Of a stretch of 64,000 nucleotides of DNA, positions 38,826-48,900 are shown in pieces. The notes beneath the pieces were generated by a model. It saw only the letters and a list, made by a program, of their open reading frames with translations. It had not been told where the DNA came from and did no database searches. Numbering within the stretch: position 1 is the stretch's first letter; the number at the start of each line of letters is the position of its first letter. The stretch comes from Ruminococcus sp. (GTDB lineage Bacteria > Bacillota > Clostridia > Oscillospirales > Ruminococcaceae): assembly GCA_017441505.1 (NCBI GenBank), contig JAFRXL010000022.1:27883-91882 (forward strand). The letters are read 5' to 3'. The position numbers and the translations under genes are program-made.

Positions 38826-40001
38826 TTATTCCGGATGCTGTCCGGAGTTTTTTTTGATGTTCTTCAGGCGGTGCCATAGTCTGTCTGTTTTTATAGCTAT
38901 GGTACGCTTTATGTATGACTTTCTGCGTCTGTAGGTTCTTGCAAGAAGGAAGATGAACCATGCCGCAGTAAGCAGTGGTATCATCATAATGCTCCTTCTT
39001 GCAAAAAATATATATGAAAGACGGAATTCGGCAACTCTGGAAGCATTCTCCCAGAACGGATAAGCTACCGAATCGTCTATTATCGTTGACTTATAAAGCT
39101 TACTGAAATTCTTCGCCATTTTCTCAGGCTCGAATCTGCCTGTATTCCGGACTATTTTCATAGTCTTATCCTTGACATAAGTCTCTTTGAATAATTCCCC
39201 GACATAGTTTAATGCAAAGTTTTCAACAGGGTCTGGCATAATAAGTTCATAACAGGTGACCTTTGAAAATTTATCCTGATTATTGGTCTGAGGCATATCA
39301 TAGTCCTCATACATACTGTCACTCATAGTGAAATCAGACGAAGTATCAGAGCTTTTTATAAGTCCGGCAGACTCATAGGATATATAAGCCATTGGCTTGC
39401 TTCCGATGCATTTTTTCTCCGGCTCAGTCGAGGGAGTTTCTATAACTCCCGAAATATACATCTTGACGTTGTTTATGTATATATTCATCCCGACTACATT
39501 ATCCGAACCATAAAGCTGCCATGCAAGCTCACGGTCTATTACAGCACCGTCCTTCATAAGGTCGCCGTCATCGAAAAAGCAGCCGTCGAGCAGTCTGAAT
39601 TCGTGAAACAGGAAGAAATCTCCGCCGACCGCCGTAACATCGGCTTCGGCTTTACGCTCCATATCGCATCCGACTCTCTCCACTCCAAGCGGAGCACTGT
39701 ATGCCTGAGCTATCCAGCGATGTTCTCCGCTGAAATCATATGAAGCATCCACGAGCTTATTCTGTATCTGATAAAAGGTAGTTTTTGCATTGTTTATATT
39801 AAAATCAGCTTCATTTGAAATGAAACAGCTTATCTGTGAAAAAGACTCGTCACTGTCGCCTTTCCAGCGTTCAGCAGCATAATTATAGTACTGAGACTTT
39901 GCAAGGGCATTCCCACGCATCGTAAGTACTCCCGCACTCAGCAAAGCGGCGGCATTAACAGCGGCGATAACAATATATCGCTTCTTGATCTTATATCTCA
40001 T
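38826..40001 (-). CDS. MacB periplasmic-core-like protein with two membrane helices
   Basis: 391 aa. One helix near the N-terminus (about 9-27), then a ~290-residue outside domain that resembles the MacB/FtsX-type periplasmic core (GGDFFLFHEFRLLDGCFF, AVIDRELAWQLYGSDNVVG), then a helix (about 332-352) and a basic cytosolic tail. A full MacB-type permease has four helices and a C-terminal permease block, and here three of those helices are missing. It is therefore a stripped form, or a protein that reuses the domain. It sits between an HlyD-like adaptor and a solute-binding protein. Confidence 0.7.
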   Translation of the reverse strand: MRYKIKKRYIVIAAVNAAALLSAGVLTMRGNALAKSQYYNYAAERWKGDSDESFSQISCFISNEADFNINNAKTTFYQIQNKLVDASYDFSGEHRWIAQAYSAPLGVERVGCDMERKAEADVTAVGGDFFLFHEFRLLDGCFFDDGDLMKDGAVIDRELAWQLYGSDNVVGMNIYINNVKMYISGVIETPSTEPEKKCIGSKPMAYISYESAGLIKSSDTSSDFTMSDSMYEDYDMPQTNNQDKFSKVTCYELIMPDPVENFALNYVGELFKETYVKDKTMKIVRNTGRFEPEKMAKNFSKLYKSTIIDDSVAYPFWENASRVAEFRLSYIFFARRSIMMIPLLTAAWFIFLLARTYRRRKSYIKRTIAIKTDRLWHRLKNIKKNSGQHPE

Positions 40002-40015
40002 AAAGCGGCACCGCC

Positions 40016-41740
40016 TTACTTATCTTTCATACGAACCTGATCGCCCGGCGATATAGATCTGCTCGATTCGGTGATAACGTAAGTACCCTGAGAGATATTG
40101 CCCTGAACCGCCTTTGATACTTCATCGGCAGCCAGTACGTCAACTTTCACTTTCTCGGCAAAATAGCGATTTCCAAGAGGTGAATTCTTTGATTTCAGAG
40201 TAAGTACAAAATCTCCGTCGTCACCCTTTCGCACCGCACTCTTCGGCACTATAGCGTCATATGTTCCAGAGCCGCATGGTATGGATATTTCAAGCTGTGA
40301 ACCTGCCTCAGCTTCGCCTGTTACATCAAATACCAGCATCTTATTCTTAGAACCGGATGTTGTATCAGCCTTTATCTCCCTGAGGATCGCTTCTGTAGTG
40401 CCGCTCCAGTTGTTGAGCACCTCAGCTTTTACTCCTACTTTTATCTTTCTTGCTTTTTCCGGATCAACACCGTTTACTTTAAGTGTATATCCCTCATCAG
40501 CAAGGTCTACCATTGCAAGAATCTCGCCCTCAGTTACATCAGCGTCCGGCTGAGCTATTATTTCTCGCACTATACCGTCATACTTTGCTTTCAGCTCAAC
40601 TTTGCCGGTATTTTTCTTCAGATTCTTTATTTCAGCCTTCTGAGCTTCTATACTTTTCTTCTTAGCCTCCATATCGAGTGCATTCTTTTTGCCTGTTACA
40701 GCGTCCTCAGCCTGAGCGTCAGCAAGAGCTGCCACAGCATCATCAAGAGCTGCCTGCTTTTCGTTTACGTCATCAACGTATGATTCATAGGACTCCGCTT
40801 CACCGCTAATATTGCTCTCATAAGCAGCAACTCTGTCTGAGACAGGCTCTAATTCTTCTTCAATGCCCATAAGCTGTTCTGTGAGATCGTTTCTTAGAGC
40901 CTCCTTTATGCTGTTATAATGATCGGATTCCTTATCTCTTACGGCACGTTTTTTCTCCGCATCATTGTAAGCTGAGTTTACTATATCAGCTTCTGCACCG
41001 TTAGCAACCGCCTGTGTATAATTAGCATAGGCATTGCTGTAGTCATCGGCAGCTTTCATGTATCTGTTATAGGCACTCGCAACGGAATTCGTATATTCCG
41101 GAGCAGCAGTTGAAAGGTCATCGGCATCAAGAGCACTTATAGTCGCTGAAAGCTTCTCCTTTATGCCCTGAAGTCTTCTTTCCTCTGACTTGTCAGAGCT
41201 GTACTGCACTTTTTCCTGAGCTGCATCAGCCTGCATACTGTATGCCCTGTCACGCTTTTTTATGGCAGCATCAAGAGCTGCTCTTGCGTCCTTAACAGCC
41301 TTTTTTTCCTCTTTGAAGCTGTTTGGAGTATCAAGCAGAGCTTTTTCGTATTCAAGCTCAGCTTCCTGTAAAGCTTTTTCAGCTTCTTTAAGGGTCGCAT
41401 CAGATTCTGCTGTAAGAGTGAAAAGCACATCGCCTTTTTTTATCTCCTGACCCTTTTTAATATTTATGGCAGCAATGGTCATTGCTTTTTCCGCCTTGAC
41501 CTCATATGCCTGATTTGATTCAACTATACCGCTTCCTCTTACACGCTCTGTAAGTTTTCCGGAAGTCACGGTCTCAGTGGATATTTCCGGAAGATGCCTG
41601 TTCATTATAGTGTTCGAGAAAAATGTGAGTATAAGCATTCCTGCAAGAAAGATTATAAGCAGAGTTTTTATTATCTCACGTTTTCTTATCGGGGAACGTT
41701 CGTCTTTTTCAGTATTTTTTATATCGATCTTTTCGTTCAT
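40016..41740 (-). CDS. HlyD/MacA-like membrane-fusion adaptor
   Basis: 574 aa. N-terminal helix (about 26-44), a biotinyl-lipoyl-like half (KAEKAMTIAAINIKKGQEIKKGDVLF), a very long Ala/Glu/Lys-rich coiled coil (about 110-370), the second lipoyl half (KYDGIVREIIAQ), then beta-barrel segments. This is the layout of adaptors that join an inner-membrane pump to other envelope parts. The coiled coil is long for a Gram-positive. The gene lies 16 nt after the permease gene, in an operon without an ATPase. AAGGAGG precedes the start. Confidence 0.88.
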   Translation of the reverse strand: MNEKIDIKNTEKDERSPIRKREIIKTLLIIFLAGMLILTFFSNTIMNRHLPEISTETVTSGKLTERVRGSGIVESNQAYEVKAEKAMTIAAINIKKGQEIKKGDVLFTLTAESDATLKEAEKALQEAELEYEKALLDTPNSFKEEKKAVKDARAALDAAIKKRDRAYSMQADAAQEKVQYSSDKSEERRLQGIKEKLSATISALDADDLSTAAPEYTNSVASAYNRYMKAADDYSNAYANYTQAVANGAEADIVNSAYNDAEKKRAVRDKESDHYNSIKEALRNDLTEQLMGIEEELEPVSDRVAAYESNISGEAESYESYVDDVNEKQAALDDAVAALADAQAEDAVTGKKNALDMEAKKKSIEAQKAEIKNLKKNTGKVELKAKYDGIVREIIAQPDADVTEGEILAMVDLADEGYTLKVNGVDPEKARKIKVGVKAEVLNNWSGTTEAILREIKADTTSGSKNKMLVFDVTGEAEAGSQLEISIPCGSGTYDAIVPKSAVRKGDDGDFVLTLKSKNSPLGNRYFAEKVKVDVLAADEVSKAVQGNISQGTYVITESSRSISPGDQVRMKDK

Positions 41741-41756
41741 CGTATTCTCCTCCTTA

Positions 41757-42707
41757 TCAGCCTTTTATACCACCGGCATAGGTTATGCCCTCTACGAGGT
41801 AATCCTCGCCATACAGGAACATAAGGATCGTCGGTATCATGTACACAACGCCTACCGCAAATGCAAGTCCCACATCGCCGGTATTGACCTGTGAAAGGAA
41901 CACTGAAAGCGGATGCATTTCCGAATTTTTCATGAGTACCAGAGGCTGTTCTACCATATTCCAATAATCTATAAACACCAGCATTCCTATCGATACAAGA
42001 GCACTCTTGCAGAGCGGAAGGTATATCTTTGTCATTATCTGAAATTCTCCCGCACCGTCAAGCTTCGCCGCTTCAACGTATGATATTGGTATCCTCCGCA
42101 TCACCTTTGTAAGCAGGAAGATGCTGAACGGCGAGAATATGCTCGGCAGCAATACCGCTCTCCTCGACCACATCATGCAGAATACATTCAGCGGAGCAGC
42201 AGCTCCCTTGAATATCAGTTTCTCAGATGTTTCAAGCATACCAAAATGGTCTGCAACAAGGTAATTAGGTACAAGAGTTACCTGATAAGGCATCAGCATC
42301 AGTATTATGTAAGCAAAGAAGATGATGCTCTTTATCTTTCCCGGGTATCTTGCAAATCCATAGGACGTTACAACTGCAAGCATCAGCTGGAAAAGTGTTA
42401 TCGGTACTGTGAGTATGACCGAATTCCAGAATTTCATAAGATAATCTGAATTAAGTATCAGTACCGACTTGTACTGCGAAATAGTGACCTTATCCGGAAT
42501 GAATTTCAGGTTAACGTCCTTGGAAATAAAAACATTTTCTTCTCCGCTCATGTTGTTGAACATCGCACCGTAATTGGCTGATATTTCTTTTGAAGTCATG
42601 AACGAATTTGCAATGGTCAGCACTGTAGGAAGAATGAACAAAACTGCACAAAGGAATACAAATACTGCAATTGCTATATCTATAGGTCTGTATTTCTCTT
42701 TCTTCAT
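41757..42707 (-). CDS. Carbohydrate-type ABC permease, MalG-like
   Basis: 316 aa with about six membrane helices and an EAA loop (YVEAAKLDGAGEFQIMTKIYLPL) typical of sugar (CUT1) importers. A longer loop after the first helix contains the GEENVFISKDVNL region. It overlaps the preceding permease gene by one base. Importer type is clear from the EAA loop; the sugar is not. Confidence 0.92.
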   Translation of the reverse strand: MKKEKYRPIDIAIAVFVFLCAVLFILPTVLTIANSFMTSKEISANYGAMFNNMSGEENVFISKDVNLKFIPDKVTISQYKSVLILNSDYLMKFWNSVILTVPITLFQLMLAVVTSYGFARYPGKIKSIIFFAYIILMLMPYQVTLVPNYLVADHFGMLETSEKLIFKGAAAPLNVFCMMWSRRAVLLPSIFSPFSIFLLTKVMRRIPISYVEAAKLDGAGEFQIMTKIYLPLCKSALVSIGMLVFIDYWNMVEQPLVLMKNSEMHPLSVFLSQVNTGDVGLAFAVGVVYMIPTILMFLYGEDYLVEGITYAGGIKG

Positions 42708-43594
42708 CAGTTCTCCACATCCTTTCCGAAAAAGCTCTCAGCAATCAGGAGAACCGCTATTACCACTATCATCACAAGCGAGAATAATACCGCAGCTGCT
42801 GATAATTTCTGATAATCAAGACTCTGGAACGTGTTGTTCATAAAGTGCTGTAGCATATACAGCTTCGCAGGATAGTTTCCGGTAAGAAGATATACTTCAC
42901 GGAATATCTTGAACGAGTTTATAAGTGAAAGTATGAAAACGAAAAGTATAGTTGGTGAAAGATACCTCAGCTTTATGTGTACGAATTTGTAGAATGTGCT
43001 TGCTCCCTCAAGGTCGGCAACTTCTATTATATCTTTGGGGATGCTGCAAAGAGCTGACATATAGAGTATCATATTATACCCCATATTCTTCCATAGGAAC
43101 ATCAGTATTATAACTACCTGTCCCTTTGAAGTTTTCAGCCAGTCTACAGGCTCTCCGCCGAACATCTCCACTATCTGGTTTACTGTACCGTGATTATGGA
43201 ACAGCACCTGCCATACAAGCACTACAGATGCTGTAGGTACCATTAGCGGACTTAGAAAGAAAGTTCTTACAAGACTTTTTCCCGGTATCCTCCTTTCAAG
43301 CAGCACCGCAAGCATCAGTGAAAGCACGGTCGCAAGAGGAACTGCTATACCTGTGAATATCGCTGTATTCTTTGCCGCTGTCTTAAATGCCATATTATCC
43401 ATCAGCTTTGAGTAGTTCTCCGTTCCAACATACTCTTTGCTGATAGCATTATTAATAGTCGAGTAATAAACAACTATAATAAATGGGATTATAAAGAAGA
43501 TAAGCACTCCGATAATGCTCGGAACAAGACAGGCATTGCTGAATAATCGCTCACGCCGTCTGCCGCACTGATTTCCTGACCTTCTCCTTATCAA
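42707..43594 (-). CDS. Carbohydrate-type ABC permease, MalF-like
   Basis: About 295 aa from a TTG at 43594, which follows AAAAGGTG at 8 nt. A GTG at 43660 would add 22 residues but lacks a ribosome site. About six helices and the EAA loop (EVADLEGASTFYKFVHIKLRYLSP) define a CUT1 permease, the partner of the MalG-like protein. It heads the operon. The start codon is uncertain. Confidence 0.88.
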   Translation of the reverse strand: MIRRRSGNQCGRRRERLFSNACLVPSIIGVLIFFIIPFIIVVYYSTINNAISKEYVGTENYSKLMDNMAFKTAAKNTAIFTGIAVPLATVLSLMLAVLLERRIPGKSLVRTFFLSPLMVPTASVVLVWQVLFHNHGTVNQIVEMFGGEPVDWLKTSKGQVVIILMFLWKNMGYNMILYMSALCSIPKDIIEVADLEGASTFYKFVHIKLRYLSPTILFVFILSLINSFKIFREVYLLTGNYPAKLYMLQHFMNNTFQSLDYQKLSAAAVLFSLVMIVVIAVLLIAESFFGKDVEN

Positions 43595-43774
43595 ATGTAT
43601 CACACCTTTTGTTCTGTATTTTATATCAACTATCCTGAAGCTGTCTCTATTACCTATCACAGACTCTGAAAATGATCTTCATATATTAGTGTCCTGAAAA
43701 CGTAAAAAAGACGATGCTGAAATATATTTTTTTGTTTTAACTTTAATTTCCGTTTCTTTCCCGAGTTCTCTAAT

Positions 43775-43803
43775 ACTATAATCCATTGATAATTCATTGT
43801 CAA
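43775..43803 (-). promoter_or_regulatory. Promoter of the ABC/HlyD operon
   Basis: Minus strand TTGACA (43798-43803), 17-nt spacer, TATAGT (43775-43780). This leaves a leader of more than 100 nt before the MalF-like gene. The rest of 43661-44080 is AT-rich with no gene or clear hairpin that I can support. Confidence 0.75.
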
Positions 43804-44080
43804 TGGATTTTGCAGTTATTTTGCATTTCGTTTATCACATTTTTGATTTTTTGCCTTTTTATTTCTTTTTGCTGTCAGCAATATTGTTTTTTTATCTCAT
43901 ATTTTTTGGAACAATAATTAGTATAATACCCCATTATTACATTACGATGACTTCTGCATAACAAAACCGTCATTTTTCTATCCTTCATTGTGTTTTGAAA
44001 GCTTAATATAGCAATTGTCACTCTGCAAATCAAATATCAAAAATTTTTTTGTGTATTGTGACTTTTTTTGATTTTGAGTA

Positions 44081-44109
44081 TTGACAAACCAGCTTTTTTG
44101 TGATAGAAT
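44081..44109 (+). promoter_or_regulatory. Promoter of the tRNA cluster
   Basis: Perfect TTGACA (44081-44086), 17-nt spacer, TAGAAT (44104-44109), about 20 nt before tRNA-Gly. Confidence 0.9.
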
Positions 44110-44129
44110 ATTTACTGTTGAAACGCCAT

Positions 44130-44203
<74 letters not shown>

Positions 44204-44241
44204 TTTTCTTTTTAGCAGCTTTGGCTGCTGATTTTATCTAT

Positions 44242-44318
44242 GCGCCTTTAACTCAGCTGGATAGAGTAACTGCCTTCTAAGCAGTAAGCCGCTGGTTCGA
44301 ATCCAGCAAGGCGCGCCA
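44242..44318 (+). tRNA. tRNA-Arg (anticodon TCT)
   Basis: Acceptor stem GCGCCTT pairs with AAGGCGC; CCA is encoded. Loop CTTCTAA gives anticodon TCT, reading AGA/AGG codons. The T loop is GGTTCGAATCC. Confidence 0.97.
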
Positions 44319-44382
44319 CCCGAAACTCTCCGTTACATACTCCTATTTAATGGAGAGCTTCGTTTTTATTTACCATATTCAT

Positions 44383-44460
44383 GGTGGGTGTAGCTTAGCT
44401 GGTTAAAGCGTCGGATTGTGGTCCCGAAGACCGTGGGTTCGAATCCCATCTCCCACCCCA
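44383..44460 (+). tRNA. tRNA-His (anticodon GTG)
   Basis: Loop TTGTGGT gives anticodon GTG. The extra 5' G (44383) faces C before CCA, as in tRNA-His. One T-T mismatch in the acceptor stem at the sixth pair. CCA is encoded. The 3' half is copied in a decayed form near 52.19 kb. Confidence 0.96.
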
Positions 44461-44468
44461 GAAGAACA

Positions 44469-44499
44469 GGCACTTTCGAGAGATCGAAGGTGCCTTTTT
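44469..44499 (+). terminator. Terminator after the tRNA cluster
   Basis: Stem GGCACTTTCG with CGAAGGTGCC (one wobble), then TTTTTCG. The same terminator form occurs at 52210. Confidence 0.9.
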
Positions 44500-44627
44500 C
44501 GTTGCTTTCCTACATTTTTCCTACACTTTTTAACGATACTTGCAAAATCAAGGACGAATAAAGGCGATTAAAAATCAGCAGGATAGTTCTTTCGTCCATC
44601 GGGCAACGGTTCTTCTGTTAAAGCGTC

Positions 44628-44656
44628 TTGACTAATATTTTATAGCTTGTTATAAT
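44628..44656 (+). promoter_or_regulatory. Promoter of the small-protein/Fic pair
   Basis: TTGACT (44628-44633), 17-nt spacer, perfect TATAAT (44651-44656). GGGGGG follows as a ribosome site before the 77-aa gene. Confidence 0.8.
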
Positions 44657-44684
44657 ATTATAAAAGATAAGGGGGGCATTTGAA

Positions 44685-44918
44685 ATGAGCGAAGTAAAAA
44701 AATATGAACCTATTGTTTTTAAAATAACTGATCAAGATGATCTGAAACAAATCAATGATTTTAAGGAACAGCACAAAAAATCTTGCAGAGAAAAACATCC
44801 AGATACTTTGGGTGCTCTATTTACTTACAAAGCGATTCCGACCAGTTTAGGGACATTGTATGTAGTAGAATGTGCTTGTGGAGAAGAAATTACACTGAAT
44901 GGTGATTTTAATTTTTAA
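44685..44918 (+). CDS. Small protein upstream of fic, unknown
   Basis: 77 aa, charged N-terminal half (Lys/Glu/Asp) and a C-terminal half with three Cys (KKSC, VECACGEE). The CAC spacing could bind a metal. No known family. Only 17 nt separate it from the Fic gene, under the same promoter, so it may be its partner or antitoxin. The Fic protein seems to hold its own inhibitory motif, which weakens the antitoxin idea. Confidence 0.65.
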   Translation: MSEVKKYEPIVFKITDQDDLKQINDFKEQHKKSCREKHPDTLGALFTYKAIPTSLGTLYVVECACGEEITLNGDFNF

Positions 44919-44935
44919 TAAAGAGGGCGTTCCTT

Positions 44936-45706
44936 ATGTCAGATACAAGAGAACTACTGCCTGTTCTGCTTTCTGAGAAGAGCAGAAAGATCAAGGGCAG
45001 CATATATAACAGAATGCAGGTCGATTTTGCCTACTACTCTAATCGTATCGAAGGTAACCACCTTACACACGACCAGACCAGATATATCTATGAGACCCGC
45101 ACTATCGACGGTACTGTTCCTGTGAACGATGTGTTTGAAGCGGCAAACCACTTCAAATGCTTCGACTATATCCTTGATACCGTTAATGAGACTATCACTG
45201 AGGACTATATAAAGCAGCTTCACCGTATGCTGAAGAATGGCGTTATGGAAGATGACACAGATTACGCCGTTATCGGCGACTACAAGAAATATCCCAATGA
45301 AGTCGGCGAGATAGAGACAGCCTTACCCGAAGAGGTCGCTGGTCTTGTGCAGAACCTGCTCCGCAATTACGCCAACAAGCCGTCTCTCGACCTATATGAC
45401 GTTGCTGAGTTCCACGCAGCATTTGAGAAGATACACCCATTCTACGATGGAAATGGTCGTATCGGCAGGCTTCTGATGTTGAAACAGTGCCTTGCTAATA
45501 ACATCGTTCCTTTCTTCATCAACGAGGATATCAAGCACTTCTACTATGTCGGACTCAAGGAATGGCAGTCGGACGAGAAAAAAGAACGCCTGATAGATGT
45601 ATTCCTGTCCATGCAGGACGATATGAAGGCTGTCCTTGATTTCTTCCGTATCGGCTACGATAAAACCGAGCTGACGGCAAGAGAACTGATAAACAAACAT
45701 ATGTAA
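44936..45706 (+). CDS. Fic-domain AMP-transferase
   Basis: 256 aa. The catalytic motif HPFYDGNGRIGR is intact at about residues 165-176 and would transfer AMP to hydroxyls of a target protein. The N-terminal segment SNRIEGN (about residues 35-41) matches the self-inhibitory motif (S/T-x-x-x-E-G/N) of class II Fic proteins. The helix carrying the Glu normally blocks the ATP site. Substrate unknown. Class II proteins are self-controlled and usually not plain toxins. Confidence 0.9.
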   Translation: MSDTRELLPVLLSEKSRKIKGSIYNRMQVDFAYYSNRIEGNHLTHDQTRYIYETRTIDGTVPVNDVFEAANHFKCFDYILDTVNETITEDYIKQLHRMLKNGVMEDDTDYAVIGDYKKYPNEVGEIETALPEEVAGLVQNLLRNYANKPSLDLYDVAEFHAAFEKIHPFYDGNGRIGRLLMLKQCLANNIVPFFINEDIKHFYYVGLKEWQSDEKKERLIDVFLSMQDDMKAVLDFFRIGYDKTELTARELINKHM

Positions 45707-45719
45707 AAAATACAAGTTT

Positions 45720-45778
45720 GCACTCCCTTACGGAGTGCTCAGTCTATCAAAAAAGTCCAGCATAAAGCTGGACTTTTT
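45720..45778. terminator. Double hairpin after fic; right one resembles IS1182 border hairpin
   Basis: GCACTCC/GGAGTGC (45720-45738) and AAAAAAGTCCAGC/GCTGGACTTTTT (45749-45778). The second is a strong bidirectional terminator, convergent for fic and the minus-strand peptide gene. Together with about 8 nt to its left it nearly matches the hairpin in front of the transposase at 63701-63740. Confidence 0.85.
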
Positions 45779-45822
45779 CAAATATAAGTGATATTACACA
45801 TTTAAATTGGTTTAGAATTAAA

Positions 45823-45933
45823 TTAAGCTGGAATTTCAGGGAAATCAACAGTTTTTGATCCTGGAGATGCAGTGATTACATCTTCGTTGTCGAAAGAGCT
45901 GATCTCAAGTTCAGCAGGTATATATTTTTCCAT
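45823..45933 (-). CDS. 36-aa peptide gene downstream of the giant surface protein
   Basis: ATG at 45933 with a perfect AAGGAGG site 8 nt away, ending at TAA (45825-45823). The product begins MEKYIPAELEISSF and has the acidic ITAS-containing middle (NEDVITASPG). The ribosome site lies just after the stop of the 1929-aa gene (13-nt gap), on the same strand, so the two are probably transcribed together. Short peptides of this form (an acidic E-L-E-I...DVIT-S/A-S pattern) are known to me from gut Clostridia, without a settled function. No maturase is nearby. Too short for standard gene lists. Confidence 0.75.
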   Translation of the reverse strand: MEKYIPAELEISSFDNEDVITASPGSKTVDFPEIPA

Positions 45934-45946
45934 TTTTTGATCCTCC

Positions 45947-48900
45947 TTATTCAGTTATATATTTCTTGATTTCCTGATTACAGAAGTACAGAGCTTTCAT
46001 TGTATTTTTGAGTATAGCGTCATCACTGATCTCCAATACTTTCTTAGCATAAGTTAAGCAGCTGTAATCAATGGAAACATAATCAGAAGTATTCTTCTTT
46101 GACTGTACTTTGAAATTATACATCTTGTCAAAGTTTTCAGGAGAAATACCATTCATTGAGACGATATATGATGTACCTGATTTTTTAGGTGTAACAGTCT
46201 GACCGTTTACAGTAAACACATAATCGCTTAAATTTACACCATTTGCAAGCTCAAATCTGATATTTATCTTTGAAAGCGTGTCAACAGAAAGGCTTGCAGA
46301 TTTGATCGTAACTGCACTGCTGTTTACTGTCTTAACAGCATTGAAATCGTCACTGATCTCCGGATCAACATCGTCAAGAGGCATTCCGAGGTCAGCGTTT
46401 ACCGCATCTTCCGGAGCTGTTCCTGCATATATCTGAACATATCCGCTGAAATTAACAAGTGCCTTTATGCTGTTAACAGTTGCTTCACTGAAACTGTTTG
46501 CATTTGCAATGATATAGTCGGTATACTTCTTTACGCTATAATCAAGGTATGAACCCTTTTCATTGTTGGAGTAGTAAACCTGAGCTCTGATGTTTTCGTT
46601 TATCTCATGGATATAAACACTGCAAGTGAAAGTATAGGTTCCGTCACCGTTATCAATAGCATCTGTGATCTTCTGTGTCTGGGTTGAACCGTCAGCCATT
46701 TCAAATACAACTCTGAGTTCACTGTCGGCAAGAGCTTTTTCTGTAAATCTGACCACGTATTTTATCTTGATCTCGCTGCTTACGGAGATACCTATCTTCT
46801 GGAACGCATCCTTGCCGTTTTTAAGCTCACCGCACTTTGAACACTTTCCGCTTGCTGTGAATGTGTGATGAATATCAGCGTAATATATCTTGGAGTGATT
46901 CTTGTCACCTGCTGTGAATGGAACGAAAGGTTCGCTGAACTCAGCGTCTGCGTACCAGCCATTGAATTCACAATCACCTGAAAGGTCAGGGAGCTCTGTA
47001 ACTTCTTCACCGTACTTAACAGGCATTATTTCTGTTCTGCCGTCCCAGTATTCAAGGACAACATTTTCGTAGATCTCATCTTCATTATCGTGTGTGAAGT
47101 CGATGTATTCGCCGTCAACAATGATATGAGCTGAATTCTTGAATGTGATATTTGCAAAAGGAGTGATGAGGAGTTTTACGTTATCAGGGATAACGAGGTC
47201 CTTGCCAAGTGTAATGTCGCCGAATATTGAAAGCTCAATTTCGCCGTCGTAGTTTTCCTTTGCGTACTCAGCAGCCTGATATACATTCTGGAACATCTGA
47301 CCGTCGCTGAGCATTGCATAGAATGAAGCAGGGATACGTCTTGTCTTTACAGGCTTTTTGCATTCTGTACATAACTGAACAGCAAGACCGTCGTTTCCGC
47401 CTTCAGGAGCATTTGCTACATAGAAATGTCCGCCTGTACACTCGTGCTCAGGAACAGCAATAAACGGATAAACTGTTTCATTTCCTTCATCATTAACAAA
47501 ATGAACGTAATAAACGCCTGGCTTATTAGCCCTTGTTCTGATAAGACAATTATCTTTAAGTGTGTATACTCCGTTATTGTATTCATAGTCACCTGTCAGA
47601 ACTTCAAATACGAAATCCGGTTCAGGTGAAGCCCAGACTTTTCTCATAAGATTCATACGAGGTGCCGGGGAAGAAGAAGGAGTGTAATAAAATTTATTTC
47701 CATTTGCATCAGTAATATATGCATCATAGGTTACTGTAGCATCTTCGGTTTGGAATCTCTTAATAATATCATCAGCTACAGTTAACGTAGTACCATTAAG
47801 GTAAGATGTCCAAGGATTCTCATTAGAATCTAAAGTGAGAGTGTAAGCATTAAAGATATCTCCGTTAGATGACGGTGAAAATATATGTTCTAAGTATTCT
47901 GTATTGTATTTGTAATTAAACTCATCTTCTGTCATTTCACCACTTTTAACTTTTTCATAATCATCAGTCATTCTTTTAGAAAAATCTGATGTGAACTCCA
48001 ATTCACTAAAATACCACTTGCCGGCAAAATAGATAGGCTGTGCTCCTTGGATAATTTTTTCAATATCGGTGCCTTCCGGAATAGTACCTTCTGGGAGAGC
48101 ACCAAGAGCACTGAAACTAGCGTATACACCTGCGTCAACGAAGTCAAATTCTTTGCCTTCACCTATCTCATCGAAGTTGTCGCTGATGATTATCTGATAA
48201 GGTATCTCTGTTGTTGAACCTTCAAGAGTTGTTACACAAACGCTGTCAAGTACATGGATAACTGTAATACCTTCAATGATTTTAGATGTAAGAGTTGCAA
48301 GGAAGTTTGCAATTGGCATTTTTGCTGCTCCGGCTCCAAGAGCAATTAGATCAATAAAAATTTTATTTGTTTCAAGTTCCTTCTGTAGAGGAGATTTCCA
48401 TGCATCATGTACTTTAATATCGATTACAGCAGATTCACCAGGGTTAAGCGTATCGACACTTATTGTCTTTCCACCACCTGTATTACCACCGTTTTTGGGG
48501 TCGAATGTTTCTGTTTCTTTTATACAAACACGTTCGCCATTAGACGCTATATGTTTGTATGTGTAAGTTCCCTGCTGGGCTTTTACAGTATGCTCAAGAC
48601 CATAAATTGGTCTGTCAGAAACATTTGTCAAAGTTATTCTTATAGGATAATCGTAACCTAAGCAGGAATAATTCGGAGCTTCGATAGTCATTTTCAAAGC
48701 ATTGCCTGCATAAACGTGAATATCATTCTTTGAATGGAACTCATATTCAAACTCATCGCCGTCATTTGTTCCCTTGAAAAGAGCACTTACATTGTAATCA
48801 CCGGCAACATCGCCACGGAGATACCAGTGGATATTTTTTACCTCTAACGGTAAAAGGTCACCAACAGACTGTGTCTGTTCACTGTTGCAGAGTGTAAGTC

